64,000 bases of DNA from Antennarius striatus. Its lineage: Eukaryota; Chordata; Actinopteri; Lophiiformes; Antennariidae. Location of the stretch: NCBI RefSeq assembly GCF_040054535.1, contig NC_090796.1, positions 9,319,001 to 9,383,000 on the forward strand, given 5' to 3'. A program made the position numbers and the translations under genes. The notes below the pieces were generated by a model. It saw only the letters and a list, made by a program, of their open reading frames with translations. It was not told the origin of the DNA and did not search any database. The number at the start of each line of letters is the position of its first letter. Position 1 is the first letter of the stretch. This document shows positions 34,856 through 48,400 of the stretch, one piece after another.

Positions 34856-37137
34856 ATGGCTGCTTCAAAATGTTGGATAATGGGGCTCCTGCTGCTCCTC
34901 CTGTGCCCATTCCAGCTCCCCCACGCTGATGTCGTAAGTGACCAGGAAACAGCTGAAGAAGAATTCCACGACAAAATTCTTGAGGAGCTTGTAGATCAGG
35001 GGAATGAAAATTATGAACATGGAGAGGAAGAGGAACACATAGCAACAGAGAAAGGTGAAGAAAATGGGGAGGAATTAAAACATATACATGAGGCAGGAGA
35101 AGAAGAAGAACAGGATGAGGCTGCTGAAGAAGAGAAGGATGATGAGGAAGAGGAAGAGGAAGAGGAGAACTTTGTTGAGGAGGATGAAGTTGAAGAGAAA
35201 CTTGCTGAGGAGGCCAAGGATGCCGAGGAAGAGGAGCTGGAGACGGAAGAGGAGGCTTCTGAAGACGAAGATAATGTGGGGGAAGAAGATGCAGAGGAAG
35301 AGGAGATAGCAATGGAAGAAGAGCCTACTGCAGAAGAGATGCAGGAAGAAGAAGAAGCTGCTGATGAGGATGAGGAGGAAGAAACTGCAAGGGACGAAGA
35401 GGATGATGATGCAAATGAAGAAGGGGCAGATGAGGCAAATGAAGAGGAGGAGGAGGAGGAGGAGGAGGAGGAGGAGGAGGAGGAGAATGATGATATGGGG
35501 GACAAAGAGGAGAACGTGGAGGATGAGGATGAGGATGACGAGGAAGATGACGAAGAGCATGAGGAGGAAGAGGAAGAGGAGGAGAAAAATGATGATGAGG
35601 AGGAGGAGGACGATGAGGAGGAGAGGGATGATGATGTGGAGGATGAGGATGAGGACACGGACGAGGAGGCCGTGGATGAGGCAGCAGAGGAAGAGGAGCT
35701 AACTGAGGAAGAGGAAGTTGATGATGCTGAGCAGGGAGAGGAAGATGATATTGCTGAGGATGACTCAGATGAAGAGGAAGCAGCAGAAGAAGATGGTATT
35801 CTCATTCTTTGACATGTTGTGCTGTTATTATGTTTATTCCCATTATTTATGGGTCTGTATCAATCAAACTGACTGCGATCACATGAATCCTTCTGACTCA
35901 ACTTGGCTGCATGAACTCCGTCACACATTTCAGTCCTGAAATAGACCCGTTAATGCATGTGGTCACTGGCAACAGCAGCATCTCACCATTCATGCCCTGT
36001 ATTGAACCAGTGCGGCTATTCTGAGACACTACAGCAGGTAATGAACAAACCCTTTGAGAGACAAAGTCCTCAAGTCATAATGGGAGTCACTGAAACACAT
36101 ATTTCACATACAAATGAGAGAATCTTGTGTATTTATTGTATGTGGACAACAAAATCCTCTTCTTCCATTGAGGGCAAGGCAGTCCAGTTGGACACAGAAG
36201 TCTCTATCTGTATCACAATCGTCACCCTCATGGTGTTGCACCAGGAAAAAGTCACTATCATCCTAGAGTTATGTGGTCACAATCAACTATCTAGTGTACA
36301 AAATATGTAATTTAACACTGTTTCTGACCCAACTCAAACCGTTAGGCCTCTGTATTTGTTGACACATACAAAATACTTCAGTGCCATCAGCCACTATGAT
36401 CTGTGGGCCCTCAAATGTAATTTAACTCTGAAAATCTAAACAGATGCTGAACATAGTGACGAAACAGAGGACCAAGACGACACAAATGAATTTGAGGCTG
36501 TGGCTGACGTGTTGCAGTTCCGTCCGGGATCTTGGTGTAGCGTTTGCTCCATCTGTGAGGTAAAAAGTAGAGCAAGGTGCCCAGTTTATCCATAGACTGT
36601 TTTTATTCAAATCACTTTTTGACCATATTGTAACAATACTGTAACATTGTTCCAATTTAAGCCATTTGCCATAAAAGCGTCCTGTAAAAGTTGAATGATT
36701 AATTATATTTATCCTCCTCAGCACTGCTCTAGTAGTTGTGAGAACTGTCCCTGTGAAGAGGGAGATGAGTCAGATCACTGCGACGATTGTGAAGTAAGAA
36801 TGTCCACTATTCAAAATACTGTAATAATACACACTGGAAGCAGAGACCATCTCCATTTCTATCCTTTTTCCCCCCAGGGATGTTCATCCTGCTATATTTG
36901 CCCCATATTGTGCAACACAATTTGCACACCAGGTAAATCCTGATAATGATTTCGTGCATATGCCATTGTTGATTTATTTTTTTGTCACTTTTGGCTTTCT
37001 AAGCATTTATTTGTCTTACTCTAATCTAGGTGGTCTTGTTGATGAACTAACTGTGTCCCTGTTTCAGTAAGCATTTCTCATTTTTTTTACAAATAAAATA
37101 TTTAATTTGTTGCTGCAGCAGCATCCTCATTCAGTGA
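34856..37137 (+). CDS. hrc: histidine-rich calcium-binding protein homologue (acidic, His-poor)
   Basis: HRC is a luminal sarcoplasmic-reticulum protein that buffers Ca2+ and binds triadin and SERCA. The exons are 34856-35795, 36444-36559, 36722-36793, 36878-36932, 37030-37066 and 37119-37137 (or 37122-37137), giving about 412 aa. Residues 1-29 are a signal peptide (KCWIMGLLLLLLCPFQ). Residues about 30-325 are almost entirely Glu/Asp runs. The C-terminal Cys-rich module (SWCSVCSICEHC, ENCPCEE, DHCDDCEGCSSCYICPILC, NTICTPGG) follows the mammalian HRC pattern closely, including the final LVDELTVSLFQ helix. Its position next to trpm4 also matches human. Unlike the mammalian protein, which carries His-rich acidic repeats, this one has about 8 His outside the Cys module. 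The short terminal exon is inferred. The C-terminal match and synteny rule out a generic acidic protein. Confidence 0.88.
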
Positions 37138-40100
37138 CAGTGGAAAACTTGTTGACTTACCTGTGTCATGGACTTGGTTTTTCAGAACTGTGTCATCTCT
37201 ACTGTAAGGAACGTTTGACACCACAGGATGGTGACGTGATGTGCTGCATTCAGGACTGGAGCTGTCTGACTGGAAATACCTCTGAAGCAACATGAGCACC
37301 GACACAGGAGCTTGTCATGAACCTAACAGCTGACAGACAAAAAAGAAAAGAAAAATGATTTGGTTTTAATGTTTTATGTTACCTAGCAATGAGAGATGAA
37401 ACATATTAGTCATCATCTATTTTCTGTATATCTTCAAAACAAAAAGACATGAGACATTGACAATAATATGACACTATAAATCTTTTTTTAATCAGGATGA
37501 CTGCAGCAGTTAAATCAAGTAATTTGGTTCAAATTCAACTGACAGGTGTTTAATTTATGACAACCAGCCCTTCCTTCAGCAACGCCTTTTAATAATCTAC
37601 AACAACAATGCACTACTTAGACAAAAGTATTCAGACACAGCTGACTGGTGATTGCCAGATAATCTGTGCTGAAAAAGAACTTTTCTGTAAGAACAGGTTA
37701 TTCTGAAGGGCTCAATGAATTCATTTGTTGTAACATAGTTTTGATGTGAATGTCAGATTATGAAATATCTTCCTTGCTAGATGCTCCTCAGTCAACTGCA
37801 CGTAGTTTTACTGAGGAGGAGACGAATTTAGAAACAATAGCAATCAACCATAAAGTGGCAAACCATGTGAAGTCACAGAGCAGTCATTGGGTTCATGAAA
37901 ACCTCTCAATTCTATTGACTCGAAAACCTCTTCAAGCACTAACTTTGGGACTAATTTTGGGTAAACCCTTTTCTGACGCCTCTCGTGTGGAAGAACTTGG
38001 CTGCCCTGCCCTGATCCCTCACCTCAACCCCACCAAACACCTTTGGAATGACCCGGAATGGAGATTGTGAGCCAGGTTTTCTTGCCCAGCATCAGTGCCT
38101 AACCTCACAAATGCTCTTCTGGATGAATGATCAGAAATCTACACTCACTTGTCTTGTTGAAAGACGTTCTAGAACAGCAGGAGTGGTGCCAGCTGTAAAA
38201 AGAACAAAAGGATTCTAAAATAGTGCCTCTGGACTCAGAAATATGTGTTCCTGTAGGTATGAGGGCGAGTTGTCACAAAACTTCCGTCCATTCTGTCTGT
38301 CGACTGCATATGAAGCTGAAAAATCTGGTGAGGAGGAGCGACCAAGGTTAATATACTGAAGGAGACGAGTAAATTGCAACCTTTCCCAATAATAAACTGG
38401 GTTTACATGGGAAAAGTGTCTTTTTTTTCTTTAGCAAAGTGAAAGAGGGCTATGCAAGACAATCCAAACATAGAATAGAATTTCCTTAAAACTGGGATTG
38501 GCAAGAGACAATATAAAGATAAACACTGTGCAAAGCATATACATTATATCCTGATTTTTCTGCCCCAAAACATTTTCACTCTGTAACTTTCTATAAAGAA
38601 ATAACCCTTGTATTTCCTCTGCCAAGAAGACAATGTTTTTTACTGGCAGTGGTTTGCTTATCTCTCTGTGAGCAGGATTCCTGACTTCTTATACTAACGC
38701 ACGAAACTCAGGAGCAGGTTTGGGTGCATGACGGAAGAACACATTTAGTGATCCTCACTGTTGTCATGCTTTAACATTTCTATGTTTCAGTCTACTACAC
38801 TGCCTGACGTATTAATGTGAGATTGGCACGAAGCCAGGAAGAACTATTCTGGTTTGCCTGAAAAGGATGTTCATTGCTACTTATTGAATTTGAATATACA
38901 GTGTAGGTATATTCCACGATGCGCTGCCAACTTGTCCGGACCCTATCCCAGTCAGCTGGGTTAGGCTACAGCAACTGTCATGACTTGCTAAAGCAGAGGA
39001 AGTGGTAGAGAAAATGAAAGAATGAATGAATAAATTCTTTTATATCATTTTAACAGTAAAATTTATTCTGGATTATGACTCAGATTCAAGCATCTTTTTT
39101 TCCTGACCATCAAATTGTGTAACATAAAGGGAAAAATCAATTAATTTCTTTTGCTTCCTTTATTTACTGAGTGATAGACTGAGGGTTATGGTAAAGTGGC
39201 CCTTAGAACGTATCAGAAGGGAATCGGAGTGTTATGCTACATGTCTGACTAATCAGGACTCCTCATGTATTTTCTATCTTGGCTATTATGGTAGTTGCTC
39301 GCACCTAAAGGTCTTACCATGTTTCAATGAAAAACAAGTCCTTATTTATTTGTCATTGAGGCTCGATCATTAAGGAGGAAAATCTTTTCTGTTCCTTGTT
39401 TAATAAACAAAGACAGAACCAGGTCTGTGCCAGGGACGGTTTGACCTTTTGGTGTCCCGGCCAGCTGAATTTCAGAAATGAAAAGAAAAACTTAAATAAA
39501 TATGAATATACTGTATATATATGACAGAGGTCAGGTGAGGCCTCTATACAAAGATTTAATACCTTTATGTGTCTTTTGTGAGTCATACACTTTTGAATCT
39601 AGAAAAATAATCAAGATGCCATTTCAATCCAGTTATTATCTACAGAGCCTGTCCCAGGTATTAAGTGTGTGTGCGTGTGTGATTGACAAGAATTTCAATA
39701 GAACTGGAAAATAAGGTGTGGTTTCCAAAAGGCTACTGAAGATGAGCAATAAAACCTGTTTTGTTAGCGCAATTAGGGAGTAACGCACACACGTCAACAT
39801 AATAGCTATTTTAACAAACTGTACTTGACCAAATAAAAAGACAGAATGGTACTTTATGTGAAACTACAACTACCAAATTAGACCCTGTGATTTAAAAAAA
39901 AAAATTGTTTTCATTTGAATCACAGTTGATTTTTGTGCATAATATAAAGGTGTATGTTTAACAGGCAAATATTAGAGTAGTCTACTACAATTCAAGTATA
40001 TACTGTATATCGACTACTATTTTCCACAAAATGCTCACCTATCAAAAATAAAATGCTGTACTATAAATCAAAACAATATAATAAAATACTAATGGAAAGG

Positions 40101-42445
40101 GATAAGTTGAGTCCATGACAGCCATATTGTTAGCCATGTGTTCCATAGCTCTGGAACATCGAAACACAAAAACTGCACCCAAGACTTTTCCCTGACTTTA
40201 CGGGTACCTCCATTAAAACGGAAGCAGATAATCGCTCTAGAAGACAAGCAGTGAAGCCAGGAGTTGTTGTGTGAAGGAGTATCTTGAAAATAACAATTTC
40301 TTTTTCAGTTTCTCAGATGTATCCTAATTAAAAGCATATGCTACCTGCATTTCCTGTTTAAAAACAATATATAATGTGACTGTAAGAAATGTTAATGTAA
40401 ATTTATTTTTCTTATCAGGGTAGTGGTTTTGTGCATTTCTCTTAACAAGAGAATGCACATCACAACAGTTATTGGAAGTTGAAAAAATTGCAGCATGTAC
40501 CATCTTCCCTTTACCTTCACCAATGCTAGTTGACCCTTGTTTTTGTGTTCAGAGCGCAAATTATTGCTTTTGGTTTTTTAGTGTCTGGTTTGGGATTTTA
40601 TCTCTCCTTTCTCTTGGGCAGGACAGTGGCTTTAAGGTGGAATACTGATCTTTCAGTGTTGGTTTTTAGAGTGAAAGTAGCCAAATGAAGCAGAAGAGAT
40701 GGAGGGAAACCAGGACACCAGACACTACTGGTGAGCCCCCCAGGAATGATATGGGAATATGAACCCCAAAGAAGGAGGGTACACTCATATCCCAATGAAG
40801 GGCATACAACTACCAAATTAAATCTACTGCTGTTGAAAATCGCAATAAACCCGTCAAATGTCACAACCATTCTTAAGCTTCAATGGATGATGGCGACGCA
40901 CATCCTACAATGCAGTTCACAAGAAATAACAGCAAATGCTGGTTATTGATTAATTATTGATTAATTATTATTTGCCAGTTCATAATCAATTGAATATAAA
41001 CCAACCTATATAAAGATGGAAATATATAGGTAACATTTAAGAAGGCCATCCTAAGCACTCTCGTCTTTGCTTCATGTCTTGTTTTGTCTCCCTGTTGATT
41101 TCCCCTCATTGTTTTTACCTGACTTAAATTGTCTGCTCCTCCCTGTGTCACCTGTCAATCACTGTCTCGTCACTCTGTGTTTGGTCCCTGTGAGTCGTTG
41201 TGCCCACCATCAGTTCATTGTTTAGTTATCTGTTTTGTCCGCATGTCTGCTCCTGGGTTTTTCAGGTAAGTCTTTTTCCATGATGTGTTTTCTTTGTGTT
41301 TAAATGATTTTTGGATTGTGGATGGAACTCCATGCCTGTACTCTTAGTTTTATTAATATACTCTAGTTCCGTGTAATATTGCCCTAGTTTTGTCTGTGGT
41401 TGGGTCCTGTATTTTGAATTACACAAAACAGTTTGAGAAGAAGTAACATGCACAACTGTAGGTATATGTAGCTGCTGTAATTATTAAATATGAATTCATG
41501 GCAAAAGGTAAGATTGTGAAAAAATATGCTTCCATAGAAGTTAAAATAGTTTCTTTTTTTTTAATCAGTAAACCAAAAATAATTATTTGTATGAACTTTC
41601 AAGGGTTAAAGTTAAACTGAGACGTACTTCTTCACCTTTATTTTGGGAAAGTTTTCCAAATGTAAAGCAGGGTGCTGGCTATTTCCATTGTGTAGACAAC
41701 CTTTATGTTGTACCAGATGGTTTGTTTGCTCTAAACACCAGTATTGTGGTTGCTCTGTCCTGAAGAAAGGCCTGTCATCACGTTACATGTAACGCTGTAC
41801 CAATTTTATTGTTGTATACACAATGTACCCCCCACCCCTAATGCCTGTCCCTATTCCTTTATATCATTGACTTCATACATACTGGGGCATTTTGACACTT
41901 GTTGGCTTTGGATTTATTGGAAGGGGACACATATTTTTAATGTGATTTTTTTTCTTCGTTTTTTTTAGGCCCTTAGGACTTCACACCTGGACAACAAGGT
42001 AGGAAATTGTTACAAATATTTACAAACAATAGTAAAAGCATCATATTCTAAATACTACAGTAAGGTAACATGATATCAGCTGCAAAATCAAAAATATTTA
42101 CAACAAATTAGCATCAAAATTTTTAATGACAGCTTCTATTATAGTCTGAAACAACAGTTTTATTTAGTGTGCAGGTCAGTGAAGCAGCTTAGGTGAAATG
42201 AGTGGATGTGTCAGTGGTTGACCGTGTTCGGTGTTTAATGATAGCACAGAATTCCCTTGAGATTTTTTTGAATCGTTAACATGGAGAAAACTTTTGTTTG
42301 AAATAGCAGCTGCACACGACTGATGCCTGTCTTGAGTTGTGTCCTCGTTTTCAACATAATGTAACATCAGAGTGATTGTTAAATGACAGTAAATTCAAGT
42401 ATATGTGTATATATGAGTGGTAACAAGCTTTGTTTCCTCCTGAAG
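37138..42445. other. intergenic with DNA-transposon remnant; likely ca4-like promoter at right end
   Basis: This AT-rich 5.3 kb has no supported host coding exon. It holds a Tc1/mariner remnant (37610-38220) and an old dispersed-repeat tail near 38910-39030 (ctatcccagtcagctgggtt). A possible 20-nt non-coding exon at 41979-41998 (ttttttag|gccct...acaag|gtagga) could be the 5'UTR exon of the carbonic anhydrase gene to the right. Confidence 0.45.
37610..38220 (+). mobile_element. degraded Tc1/mariner-family transposon
   Basis: A left part with gacaaaagtattcagacac resembles the terminal sequence of this group. The decayed transposase C-terminus is readable as IPHLNPTKHLWNDPEWRL, the usual DLNPIEHLWDELERRL region with the third catalytic acidic residue area. 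It is followed by degenerate sequence reading PSISA and LTNALLDE. Several stops and frame breaks show it is inactive. Confidence 0.7.
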
Positions 42446-45400
42446 ATGCAACTCTTCTCCCTTCTGCTGGGCCTCAGTCTTGGAGCTGTGGTAGTACGTG
42501 GTGAGGAAATGGTTCTACTTAACAGACACTAAACATTCATGTTCTTGCCCTAGTTTTACACTTATCATTCTTATCAGGCAAGGGGCATAAAATGCTATTA
42601 TTTAGGAAGTGAAAAACCTGTTTTCTCAATTTTAAACCCAATTAAATATAGTAAATACAATGTTTTAACTATTTCTGATACTTGATTTACATCAAATAGG
42701 GATAAACGATGCAAGATAAAAGCGTGAATACCCCCCCCCCCCAACATCGTACATCATTTAAGCGACATTATTTGTTGTATTAATATTCTTCATGGTTGCT
42801 AGCTAACAAGTTGAAAAACCAATGGAATAGGAGAAAAAAGTAGGAAATTTTGTTTTTTTAATTTGAATTAAAATTTAACTTAGTAATTTATAATTAATTT
42901 AATAGTTTAAATTTTTAAATTTAAAAACCAAATGGCATTTTAATGGTGATGAGAACAAGGAGTATCAAATTGGTCGCAAGCCTAAGGACTGAAAACCGCC
43001 TGTCTTTACATGTTGAACCTTAAATATTTATCCATACAATAACAAATTCTCGTAACTGCAGTGGTATAAAAATTGTTCACGGGACCTGTCTCAGTTTGCT
43101 ATGCGCGAGAGGTATACTGTACAACACTCCTGATGGCAAAAGCTCATCCTGGGGTAAAAGTTTGATGAAATTAAGTGCATTTCCCTTAAATGTAGAGAAG
43201 AATAAAATTGCATGAAATGTGCACACAAATTCTTAAGTCTTAACTACGGGCCATCAGTAACTTTATTGTTAAATTCCATTTACAATAATTCTTATACAGG
43301 GAATTTGTTCATTACATAATGATAATAAAGCCGTGTTTTTTACATGTCATGCCCTGCAGCGGTCACAGTATCTTGGCTGTATTTCTGTTTCAGCTGCCGA
43401 CAGTCCATGGTGCTACATTGGCTGCAGTAAGTAAAGACATGTCTGACCTGTTGATTCATCTGGACCAAAGGGTTCAGAGTTCGTATTAAGAGCACGTCTG
43501 CTGTTTATAGGCAACACTCCGGCTCACTGGAAAGACCTGCCTGGTTCTTTCTGTGGAGAAAATAAACAATCACCTATAAATATAAATACCAGCAACGTTA
43601 AGATTGACCACAACCTGCCAAACTTCAGCTTCCTCAACTTCAGCTCTCAGCACGTCATCAAGTCCTTCATAAACAATGGGCATACAGGTACACAAAGTGA
43701 GGCGGTTGATTTACTGTTCATTTTGAGTTCAACATTTTTTTCATTTGGGGCAGGCTACAAAGGGCAAGAAAGTAGGATCTGTGCTGATCATACAGTATAT
43801 GGTTTTCTCTTAATTATAAATACATGATTTTCAACATTTCAGCAAAATTCATATTGGAGGAAAATGAAGTCGAATTGAGTGGAGGTGGTCTCAATGGCAC
43901 ATATTCTTCACTTCAGTTTCACTTTCATTGGGGTGATACAGTACTTCATCCAGGCTCAGAGCACAAGATGGATGGAAAACGATATCCAATGGAGGTACAT
44001 CGTCTGTCATTGGCATTTTGAATGAGCAACATGGATCTTTTTTCTCTGTTTTACGTTGCTTCTAATCTATTTGCAGATGCACATAGTCAGTATCAAGAAA
44101 GGTCTCACCACAGCGGAAGCCCTCAACTCAAAAACGGGAATTGCTGCTCTTGGATTTTTGATAAATGTGTGTCCTATACAATAGAAATGAGTTATGATTT
44201 CCCCCTTGAATAGCATGACTGAATGTAGGAGTGACTGTCAAACTACAGTAATTTGCACACCATGAAAATTATATCGCAAGTGTTAGAATGTCTTCTCCCC
44301 AAAGGGAACAGAGGATGGAGATCCCTCGAGTCCGTGGAGTAAGCTCACATCTTACCTGACAAACACTGAAGGTACAAGATAAACAGTTCTGCTTCAGTGA
44401 GAGATATGATTTGTTGCATGAGAAAATGTTGCTGTACAGAAAGCCAAGGCTTAAACACTACACATTATACATTTTCAGCACCATGTCAATGACATTCTAT
44501 CACTTAACCGTGAAGCTGAGGATTACACCTTTATCAGAGCCTGAAAATTTTTGCCTTAGGACATACCCTGTCAACCTACTGTTCAAATGCCACTGTGACT
44601 GGTATCTGACTGCCAAAAGACTACGTGAGACGACAATGGCGTGACTCGTCTAGGGTTGACTGATGTTTGTCATTCCTGTTCTCAGACAGATCATTGGTGT
44701 TTTAGAGCTTTCCTAACAGACTGCAAAAAAGTATGGCCATGTGCTTAAAAAGTGTGTTTGTGTATAAAAATACTATATATATTGCTGTGTGTCTGATGTC
44801 TTCTCAGATGTTGAAGTGACAATAAACCATAACATCTCTATTGATGATCTGATTGGTAATGTGGACCGCACTAAGTTCTATCGATACATGGGATCCCTCA
44901 CCACTCCGAACTGCAGCGAAGCAGTTGTGTGGACAGTCTTTCAAGAACCAATCATCATTCACGAAAGTCTGGTGAGTCGGACATGTGGGACATCTTTGTT
45001 TTGCAGGATGAGAGGAGTAAAGGCTTAGTTTATTGTTCAAACAAATCAAAGAAAATACCCAATACTATAGAATAACAGAACCAGCCAAGTGGTGCGAGTA
45101 AAGGCTAGCTCAGGTAACTTACATTCTGCAGTCAGTATTCTCATAGTAACCTATCACATGACAGTGAATGCAGGATCATGACCCTATTATGCAACTTCCT
45201 CCTGCTTCAGATTTTCAGCTCATTGTTTACCTTTAGATCTTGCAAGGGTTTGATTTTAACTCACTTGTTAATGTTTTTAAACAATCATGAGTACCAAGAA
45301 AACTAGAAAAAGCATCAGATTAATGTCATTGATAATTATTTCAATGCCCACTACCTGTAGTAATTAAGTCAACAGATTCAGGTAGTTCATAGGGCAAAGT

Positions 45401-48400
45401 CTAATCATTATACTTGTGTTGAAAGAACAGACAAGGTTGGCACAGTAATTTGAAATTTTCTTGTGTACTCTTTGTAAATAATTGTTCAGTACAGCTTATT
45501 TCATGATCTGACTGAACTGAATCTTGGGACAAAACACAGGATGGGAAACTTTGTCCTTGTTTCCATTTTCATCTAGATAAGGACATGATGGCAAGGTTTG
45601 GGTACATAATGGGGCGAGCTGGTTTCTAGTTTGATCATCTGTGATAAGGGTGTTTTTCTATGAGATGTAACAACAAACAAAAAAGTTGCACAAGCTGCAT
45701 GGGATGTATGAAATGACAAACATTTGAGTAACTTGTGACTGTAGATTGACAGGCAATCTTTCTCCATCTTATCAATTTGACAGCTTTCACCACTCAGATG
45801 CACTTGTCTGCAGGTGCCCTGTTCTCTGGTCTGTACAGTGGCTTGGCAGGTGGATGACTATCTCAAGCATTAAGAAAAATTAGAAATATGTTTGTTCACA
45901 CAGATAGTATTTCAGGATGTCATCTTGGTTTCAGCCAGCTCTTTAAAAAATAAATAAATCACCATATAGTTGTGATTTTGAAATGTACTTTATGAAGATG
46001 ACTGGTTTTCACCCCAAACAAGTTTCTTACACCAAATCGAGTCAAAAATGTGAAACTGAAGCGCACACCTTTTCTTGTGCCCATGTATTTTATTACTTCT
46101 ATTTATATCTACCACCTACACTTGGTTGTGGATCCATTAAACTTGACTGTTAATCAATGATGAACTCAATTGATTTTTTTTTACACTGTTTACAGAGGAT
46201 TGGGATCAGCAACATATTTTTAGATAACCTTCTATGTTTCCTGATAATGCATGACAAATTAACACCATACCTAAGTGACGTCAGTTGAGTGTGTAACTAA
46301 CTACACGTCATGGGCATCTGTAACATCTTCCTCATTTCTGTTAAACCACTCAAACTGTTTCATAACTCTATGATTCACTAACTACACGGTCATTGGACAT
46401 AAAAAAAAAACTACAGGATTTTCTGTAAAAGCAAATTTATAAAAACAAATTTCAATTATTTGCACGCCCCTCAGCACCGACTTAGATGAAACTGAATATA
46501 CTGTAGATAGGACAACATGCTAATATTAACTATGAAATGTTTAGCAACCACTGGATTCTGTCATATTTTAAGTCGATGTTAAAATCAGGAGGAATCCACC
46601 ATATTTCCAAGGTGATGGTGTGTTTTGTTTGGATGTTTGTCAGTATATAGTGAGTCAGATTGAGATAGTCAGTGGTTGTAACAAATGTATGAGTACAACA
46701 CATATTTATGAGAGATTTCTATTGACGATGGTAGTTTTTTAAATAATGAAGGCAACGCCTCCTATGATGCTACACTATTTGCATCTCATGACATAACCTC
46801 CATATTGAGCATTCACACTGTTAACACACATAAAGATGACATCAGGTTGGGACCAATCCCGACACCAAGCTTCCACAAGTGTTTGGTTTGAGTAATCATC
46901 ACAGGTAACGGGCGTCCACACCCAAAACTCCTTCAGTCCACAATCCCCCTCCGCTGCAGCCACATCTAGTTGTGCATTCGTAACTAGAATATTATCTTAG
47001 CAGCACTATCACAATGGCAGATTTTTTTTAATCAATGCTTTTTCTTCTCTTTTTAGATTAAAATGTTTCCCAACAAGACAGGGCATACCAATATTTTCCG
47101 GCCTGTGCAAAAGCTGAACGAACGCCAAGTATATGCCTCCCCTGCAACCACAACCAGTGAGTCGGAAAATCACTAGAGCAAGATCCTAAATATTTAGCAT
47201 GTTATATATGTATTGACACATGACCTATTTTTTTAGTTCATGAATGGTGTTATGATGACAGCTGTGGTAAGTGATTATATACAAATCAGATGATGACTGG
47301 ACATTTTCCACTGTTAATGGGATTTGGAGTTGATTTTCTCTGCCCTCAGAATTTAGTCCATCGAAATGGCACCTTCTGCCTCATTCCTTCTGCAATGACA
47401 AACGCCAGTCACCCATCAATATCGAGACGGAAAGTGTTGTGACGGATGAGCATCTCAGCGCTTTCACCTTCAATAGATTTAACGACAAAAAGGCATTTGG
47501 GAATGTCACTAACACGGGCCACACAGGTTTGAGTCTTCTCTTATATCACAGGCTGTTAGGGTTGTTTTTTTGGGTTTTTTTGAGAACTGTATTTTTAGTA
47601 ACGGTCAAGGGATTAACAACTGATTTCTCAGTTAGTTGTCAAAACATCAACAGTTTCAATAACTAATTTTTAGTTTCAAGCTCAGTGCCCTCTCAAATAT
47701 GGTATCATACTGCATTTATCTGACAAATGTAACTTTGCCAAACAAATGTAAGTGTTTGTGTTAAATGGAAAAAGGATTGCACACTATGGTGATCCCTAAC
47801 GGGGCCAGCCGAAAGGAAGTTAAGCATGTGAACATTTTAGAGCTTTTTCACTTTATCTTGTCCTCACCCACCTCCCAGTGAAGTGTAAGTTGAAGGAGGG
47901 AGTGTGGCTCTCAGATGGTGGACTGGGACACAGATACAATACCATACAGCTTCACTTCCACTGGGGTTCTTCATCACAAGTCTCGAACGGCTCAGAGCAC
48001 TTAGTGGATTCACAAAGATACCCAATGGAGGTAGGTATACATATTAAAATATGGTATGGTTCCTGTGAAAGCATTTTCAGTGTATATGGTCTGTCTTTGT
48101 GTCATTGCGCAGATGCACATTCTGAGCCTGAGGGCCGATTTACAGTTGAAGGATGCACTGAATGAAGACAATGGCCTGGCAGTTCTGGCATTCTTTATTG
48201 AGGTAACATTTAGTGAGACATCTCACATATGTCCATAGTTCTGGTTCAGAATCCACACTTCGTGTCCTAACTGTGAATAGGTTTAAGGGGCTAGTGTGCT
48301 CACATTGGGAAAAGTAATGCAATAATTATTTACACAATTTTTCTTAGAAGAAAAAAATAATCCAGTTGTATTTACTGTGTACTTAAAAAACACTGCTCTT

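Noticed and set aside
35011-35805. A minus-strand open frame of 264 residues, nearly all serine
   Set aside because: It is the antisense shadow of the Glu/Asp codon runs of hrc exon 1; no splice or promoter context supports it.
37750-38070. A 106-residue open frame as a small gene
   Set aside because: Its end matches the transposase C-terminus of fish Tc1/mariner elements, and the flanks continue that match out of frame.
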